Assembly (NCBI RefSeq): GCF_019733395.1
Contig: NZ_JAIHOO010000001.1
Coordinates: 682,001-746,000 of the forward strand
DNA: 64,000 bases
DNA from: Lysobacter sp. BMK333-48F3
GTDB taxonomy: Bacteria > Pseudomonadota > Gammaproteobacteria > Xanthomonadales > Xanthomonadaceae
Direction of reading: 5' to 3'
Shown: positions 60,781 to 64,000 of the stretch, piece after piece
Layout: each line of letters starts with the position of its first letter
How positions within the stretch are numbered: the stretch's first letter is position 1
Translations under genes and position numbers: made by a program
Notes under the pieces: model-generated
What the model was told of the DNA's origin: nothing
Database searches by the model: none
What the model saw: only the letters and a program-made list of their open reading frames with translations

Positions 60781-61818
60781 ATGAACGATCATTGGCTCGA
60801 CGATCCGGCCGCGCTATGGCCCGACTACCGCCCCACGCCCTTGTTGGACCTGCCCGCGCTGGCCCACCGCCTGGGCGTGGCGCGAGTGCTGGCCAAGGCC
60901 GAGAACGAGCGTCCGCTCGGCAACTTCAAGGCGCTCGGCGGCCTGACCGCCGGCCTGCGCGCGCTGGCGCGCGCTACCGGCGCGACCGATCCGGACGATC
61001 TGCGCCGTCGCTGCCGCCAGGCGCCGCCGCGGCTGTTGTGCGCCAGCGACGGCAATCACGGCCTGGCCGTGACCGCCGCGGCCCAGCGCGCGCAAGCGCG
61101 GGCCAGGGTGTATCTGCCGGCGGCGGTGAGCGCGGCGCGCGCGCAACGCATCGCCGCGCTCGGCGGCGAGGTCGTGCGGGTCGGCGGCAGCTACGACGAC
61201 GCGGTGCTGGCCGCGCGCGCCGCGGCCGGACGCGGCGAGGGGCTGCTGATCGCCGATACGTCCGACGACCGCGACGACCCGGTGGTCGCCGACGTCATGG
61301 CCGGCTACGGCCTGATCGCACGCGAGTTGCGCGCTCAATTGCCGACCGAAGCGCGCGACCGGCCCAGCCATGTGTTCGTCCAGGCCGGCGTCGGCGGCCT
61401 CGCCGCCGCGTTGGCCGACGGCCTGCACGGCACGTTGCAGGCCACGGCGCGGATCGTCGTGGTCGAGCCGGCGAGCGCGGCCTGCGTGATGCGCGCCCTG
61501 GCCGCGGCGCGGCCGGTGCGGTTGCCGGGGGAGCTGGCGACCGTCGCCGAAATGCTGTCCTGCGGCTTGGTCTCCAGCCCGGCCCTGGCGGTGCTGGCGC
61601 GCCATCGCGCCGCGGCGCTGACCGTCGACGAAGACGAACTGCTCGCGGCGCCGCAGCGCCTGCGCGAACACGGCGGGCCGGCGAGCACGCCGTCCGGCGG
61701 CGCGGGCCTGGCCGGCTTGTGGCGCGCCGCGGCCGATCCGGCGCTGCGCGAGCGCCATGCGCTCGACGCGCATAGCGTGGTGCTGCTGACGATCACCGAA
61801 GGCGCGGCGCCGGCCTGA
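60781..61818 (+). CDS. PLP-dependent diaminopropionate ammonia-lyase-like enzyme
   Basis: 345 residues from the ATG at 60781. Fold-type II PLP enzyme: 'YRPTPLLDLPALAHRLGV' opening, the Schiff-base Lys50 in 'LGNFKALGGLTAG', the Asn loop 'CASDGNHGLAVTAAAQR' and the phosphate-binding 'VQAGVGGLAAALADG'. 'TSDDRDDPVVADVMAGYGLIA' and 'SCGLVSSPALAVL' are characteristic of diaminopropionate ammonia-lyases. It should eliminate ammonia from a small amino acid such as 2,3-diaminopropionate, serine or threonine. The neighbouring Lrp gene suggests amino-acid-responsive control. Confidence 0.87.
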   Translation: MNDHWLDDPAALWPDYRPTPLLDLPALAHRLGVARVLAKAENERPLGNFKALGGLTAGLRALARATGATDPDDLRRRCRQAPPRLLCASDGNHGLAVTAAAQRAQARARVYLPAAVSAARAQRIAALGGEVVRVGGSYDDAVLAARAAAGRGEGLLIADTSDDRDDPVVADVMAGYGLIARELRAQLPTEARDRPSHVFVQAGVGGLAAALADGLHGTLQATARIVVVEPASAACVMRALAAARPVRLPGELATVAEMLSCGLVSSPALAVLARHRAAALTVDEDELLAAPQRLREHGGPASTPSGGAGLAGLWRAAADPALRERHALDAHSVVLLTITEGAAPA

Positions 61819-61827
61819 CGCCGCGAT

Positions 61828-62724
61828 CTACGCCGGCTCGCCCAGGCATTCGATCAGGAACTCGACCGTCGCGCGCACGCCCGGCAACTGGCCGCGCCGG
61901 TGCGGCATCACCAGGGTCGTGGTCACCCGGCCCGCATGCCAGTCCGGCAACACCCGGCGCAGGCGGCCGTCGCCGAGTTCGGCGCGGCAGATCTTCGCCG
62001 GCAGGCAGGTCAGGCCCAGGCCGGCGACCGCGGCCGCGGTCAGCACCCGGCCCTCGTTGGCGGTCAAGCGCGGCTGCGGTTCGACCTGCACCGTAGTGCC
62101 GGCGGCGTCGCTCAGGGTCCAGACGCTACGCGCCGACTGGCCGGTCATCAGCGCGTCGTGCCCGGCCAGTTCCTGCGGCGTGCGCGGTTCGCCGCGTTCG
62201 GCCAGATACCCGGGCGCGGCGACCACGACGATGTCCTCGACCGAGGCCTGGCGCTGGATCAGGCCCGAATCCGGCAGCGGCGCGAAATGGCTGCGCACGG
62301 CGATGTCGTAGCCGTCCTGGACCACGTCGACCATCCGGTCGCTGACGTCCAGCTGCAGGTGCAGGCGCGGATAGCGCCGCGCCAACTCCGGCAGATGCGG
62401 CGCCAGGTACTCCTGCGCGACCGGCACGTTGCAGGTCATCCGCACCCGTCCGCTGGGCTCGGCGGCGCGGCGCCGGACCAGGTTCTCCGCCGCCTCGGTT
62501 TCGATCAGCGCCGCGCGCGCGTGCTCGTGGAAAGCCTGGCCGGTGTCGGTGAGGACGAAGCTGCGCGAGGTGCGATGGATCAGGCGCACGCCCAATTCTT
62601 GTTCGAGCGCGGCCACGCGCTTGCTGACCGTGGACTTGGGCACGCCGAGCCGGCGCGAGGCCGCGGCGAAACCGCCGTGTTCGACCGCGGTGGCGAACAG
62701 GACCAGATCGTTGAGGTTGAGCAT
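61828..62724 (-). CDS. LysR-family transcriptional regulator
   Basis: 298 residues from the Met at 62724; the Met at 62760 would place the palindrome inside the gene and is unlikely. N-terminal HTH 'LNDLVLFATAVEHGGFAAASRRLGVPKSTVSKRVAALEQELGV', then the linker helix and periplasmic-binding-protein-like effector domain ('GRVRMTCNVPVAQEYLAPHL', 'PDSGLIQRQASVEDIVVVAAPGYL'). It is divergent from a GST gene with a palindrome between them, a standard LysR arrangement. The inducer is unknown, maybe an electrophile acted on by the GST. Confidence 0.93.
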   Translation of the reverse strand: MLNLNDLVLFATAVEHGGFAAASRRLGVPKSTVSKRVAALEQELGVRLIHRTSRSFVLTDTGQAFHEHARAALIETEAAENLVRRRAAEPSGRVRMTCNVPVAQEYLAPHLPELARRYPRLHLQLDVSDRMVDVVQDGYDIAVRSHFAPLPDSGLIQRQASVEDIVVVAAPGYLAERGEPRTPQELAGHDALMTGQSARSVWTLSDAAGTTVQVEPQPRLTANEGRVLTAAAVAGLGLTCLPAKICRAELGDGRLRRVLPDWHAGRVTTTLVMPHRRGQLPGVRATVEFLIECLGEPA

Positions 62725-62730
62725 GCCGGC

Positions 62731-62789
62731 AAAGTACACATATGTGGACTTTGAGTCCATTTTTTGCCGACTACACGGCCAAAGTCCAC
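62731..62789. promoter_or_regulatory. LysR/GST divergent operator
   Basis: A 22-bp near-perfect palindrome (62731-62752; arms AAAGTACACAT and ATGTGGACTTT with one mismatched pair) is followed by the half-sites ACTTTGAGTCCA (62748-62759) and AAAGTCCAC (62781-62789). It lies directly upstream of the LysR start and in the GST promoter region. Confidence 0.75.
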
Positions 62790-62849
62790 GCGCCTACAGT
62801 GAGCTCACCCCGCAACGACGGGCCCGAACCCCCTCACTGGAGAGTCCCA

Positions 62850-63590
62850 ATGTCCGCTGCCAAGACCGCTACCTCGACCGCTGCCGCTCCGATCCTGTTC
62901 TACGGCGTCCCGTCCGGCTGTTCGTTCGGCTCCATCGTCGCCCTGGAATGGGCCGGCCAGCCTTACCGCCTGGCCCGGGTCGAAATGCCCGAACAGATCC
63001 ACACCACGGCGTTCAAGGCCCTCAACCCGGTCGGCGAGACCCCGGTGCTGGTCAGCGACCGCGGCGACGTGGTCACCGAGAGCATGGCCATCCTCAACCA
63101 CATCGGCGCGCGGGCGATCGAACGCGGCATCGCCTTCGCCCAGGGCACGCCGCAGTTCGACGAACTCAACCGGATGCTGGCCTTCCTCAACACCACCTTC
63201 TTCGGTTCGTTCTCGTCGCTGTGGCACGTGCTGGAACACGAAGTCGACGAGGCCTCGCACGAGGCCCTGGTCGAGTACGGCCGCGGCCGGGTGGTGCAGG
63301 CCCACGCCAAGCTGGAGACCATGCTCGGCGACAAGCGCTGGCTGCTCGGCGACCGCCCGACCCTGGCCGACGCCTACTTCGCCGGCATCGCCCGCTGGAC
63401 CAAGTACCACAGCGTCGTCGACCGCCGCGATTACCCGAACCTGCAGCGCCTGTTCGATCAGCTCGAAGCCGATTCGGCGGTGATCTTCGCCCACGCCATC
63501 GAACAGCAGCGCCCGGCGATCAGCGCCGGCGGCTTCCAGGGCGAGGTCGCGCTGGAAGAGGCGATCGCGGACTACCGCCTGGCGGCGTAA
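62850..63590 (+). CDS. glutathione S-transferase family protein
   Basis: 246 residues from the ATG at 62850 (TGGAGAG site). 'PILFYGVPSGCSFGSIVALEWAGQPY' starts the thioredoxin-like domain, with Ser/Cys near the active site. 'NPVGETPVLVSDRGDVVTESMAILNHIG' holds the cis-Pro and the Glu-Ser glutathione pair, and 'LLGDRPTLADAYFAGIARW' marks the C-terminal helical domain. It is divergent from the LysR gene and likely its main target. Detoxification of an electrophile is inferred. Confidence 0.92.
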   Translation: MSAAKTATSTAAAPILFYGVPSGCSFGSIVALEWAGQPYRLARVEMPEQIHTTAFKALNPVGETPVLVSDRGDVVTESMAILNHIGARAIERGIAFAQGTPQFDELNRMLAFLNTTFFGSFSSLWHVLEHEVDEASHEALVEYGRGRVVQAHAKLETMLGDKRWLLGDRPTLADAYFAGIARWTKYHSVVDRRDYPNLQRLFDQLEADSAVIFAHAIEQQRPAISAGGFQGEVALEEAIADYRLAA

Positions 63591-63919
63591 GCGGTGCGGG
63601 GGGATGGGCTGGAGCACAAGCAAAGCAAAAGCAAATCCCCCCTGCCCCCCCTTTTTCAAAGGGGGGATGCTTCGGGAGAGTTGCTCGATACTCGATCGGC
63701 GACGCTTCGGAAGGCCTGCCGCACAAGGCCTGCCGCACTTCGCCGTCGAAACGGCAACCGCTAAACGCGCACTCAGGGGCCTTACCTTTCTCCGATGACG
63801 CAGCGGCTGTTGCCCCCTTTGAAAAAGGGGGCGGCGACCGCGCAGCGGTCGCGGGGGATTTGCTGTTGCTGTTGCTGTTGTTGTTATGGCCGTGGCGCGA
63901 CTGTCGCCCCCGCAGCGCC
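63591..63919. other. intergenic with MITE-like element
   Basis: 329 bp after the GST gene, mostly occupied by the repeat element at 63627-63864 and a TTGCTG triplet run (63860-63886). No gene is visible. Confidence 0.55.
63627..63864. repeat. MITE-like element with G-run hairpins
   Basis: Outer inverted ends GCAAATCCCCC (63631-63641) and GGGGGATTTGC (63853-63863). Inner hairpins are C/G-run palindromes around TTTTTCAAA (63645-63666) and TTTGAAAAA (63813-63831), plus a GCGACCG/CGGTCGC hairpin (63834-63852). The centre shows no coding frame. It resembles intergenic repeat elements common in Xanthomonadaceae genomes. Confidence 0.7.
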
Positions 63920-64000
63920 TCAGGCCTGCGCTTCCGCCCGCACCAACGGCCGTCGCGCGCGCGGACGGCTCGGCCAGGCGTGGCGCAGGATCCGCCACAC
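63920..64000 (-). CDS. 3' end of a gene running off the window
   Basis: The last 26 codons of a minus-strand frame end at a TGA at 63920: '..VWRILRHAWPSRPRARRPLVRAEAQA'. The basic, Arg-rich tail could be the C-terminus of an enzyme or membrane protein; too short to identify. The stop lies just before the repeat element, which fits a gene end. Confidence 0.4.
   Translation of the reverse strand: MWRILRHAWPSRPRARRPLVRAEAQA

Noticed and set aside
1..64000. tRNA, rRNA or riboswitch genes
   Set aside because: I looked for cloverleaf ends, conserved rRNA segments and common riboswitch cores and saw none; a dedicated covariance search could still find small RNAs.

Overview
The window is high-GC DNA with the gene content, codon use and intergenic repeats of a gammaproteobacterium of the family Xanthomonadaceae. 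Lysobacter or a close relative is my best guess. I inferred this from protein content, not from a marker gene; no rRNA, tRNA or CRISPR array is visible. Most of the window is a chromosomal mosaic of short transcription units, many convergent, with small secreted proteins, lipoproteins and metabolic enzymes.

Left part (1-5 kb): two toxin-like genes. One encodes an edema-factor/ExoY-like nucleotidyl cyclase with a Gln-rich tail. The other has a helical N-terminus and a C-terminal type-44 polymorphic toxin domain, and is followed by a small lipoprotein. Next (4.5-8.7 kb) is a complete RNA-repair module: rtcB-rtcA on the minus strand, a divergent rtcR, and a near-consensus sigma-54 promoter in front of rtcB. 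From 8.8 to 15.6 kb come a class D beta-lactamase-like protein that has lost its catalytic Ser and Lys, an Atm1-type ABC exporter behind a SoxR-type promoter, a GNAT enzyme, three secreted proteins, a HAD hydrolase and a lone IS5-type transposase domain.

The dominant feature is a minus-strand locus (36.2 -> 17.3 kb) for cell-surface proteins. In order it encodes a secreted repeat protein ending in OmpA-like domains, a 1233-residue outer-membrane beta-barrel candidate, and three secreted DUF11-rich proteins (about 601, 1094 and 1512 residues) that share the same C-terminal module. A sigma-54 promoter lies about 215 nt before the first gene, and a 33-bp GAGAC/GTCTC palindrome, a candidate enhancer site, lies about 100 bp further upstream. 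The first gene is scrambled between 34.2 and 35.4 kb: two stretches are inverted, joined by long near-perfect inverted repeats. This is most simply a repeat misassembly, but real inversion is possible.

The right part (37-64 kb) holds housekeeping and accessory genes. They include an EF-hand protein, an AlkZ-like winged-helix protein, a PQQ-type sugar dehydrogenase, a lytic transglycosylase, an APC permease, an FMN reductase behind a second SoxR-type promoter, an AmpD-like amidase, a GH8 glucanase, 6-phosphogluconate dehydrogenase and an aldo/keto reductase. Further right are a MESH1-like HD hydrolase, a RidA protein, an amidohydrolase, a zinc-less sirtuin, an SRPBCC-fatty acid hydroxylase pair, two GSTs, an M20 peptidase, an Lrp regulator beside a PLP lyase, and a divergent LysR-GST pair with an operator-like palindrome. 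Repeat elements typical of this family lie at 41.5, 48.4, 51.0 and 63.6-63.9 kb.
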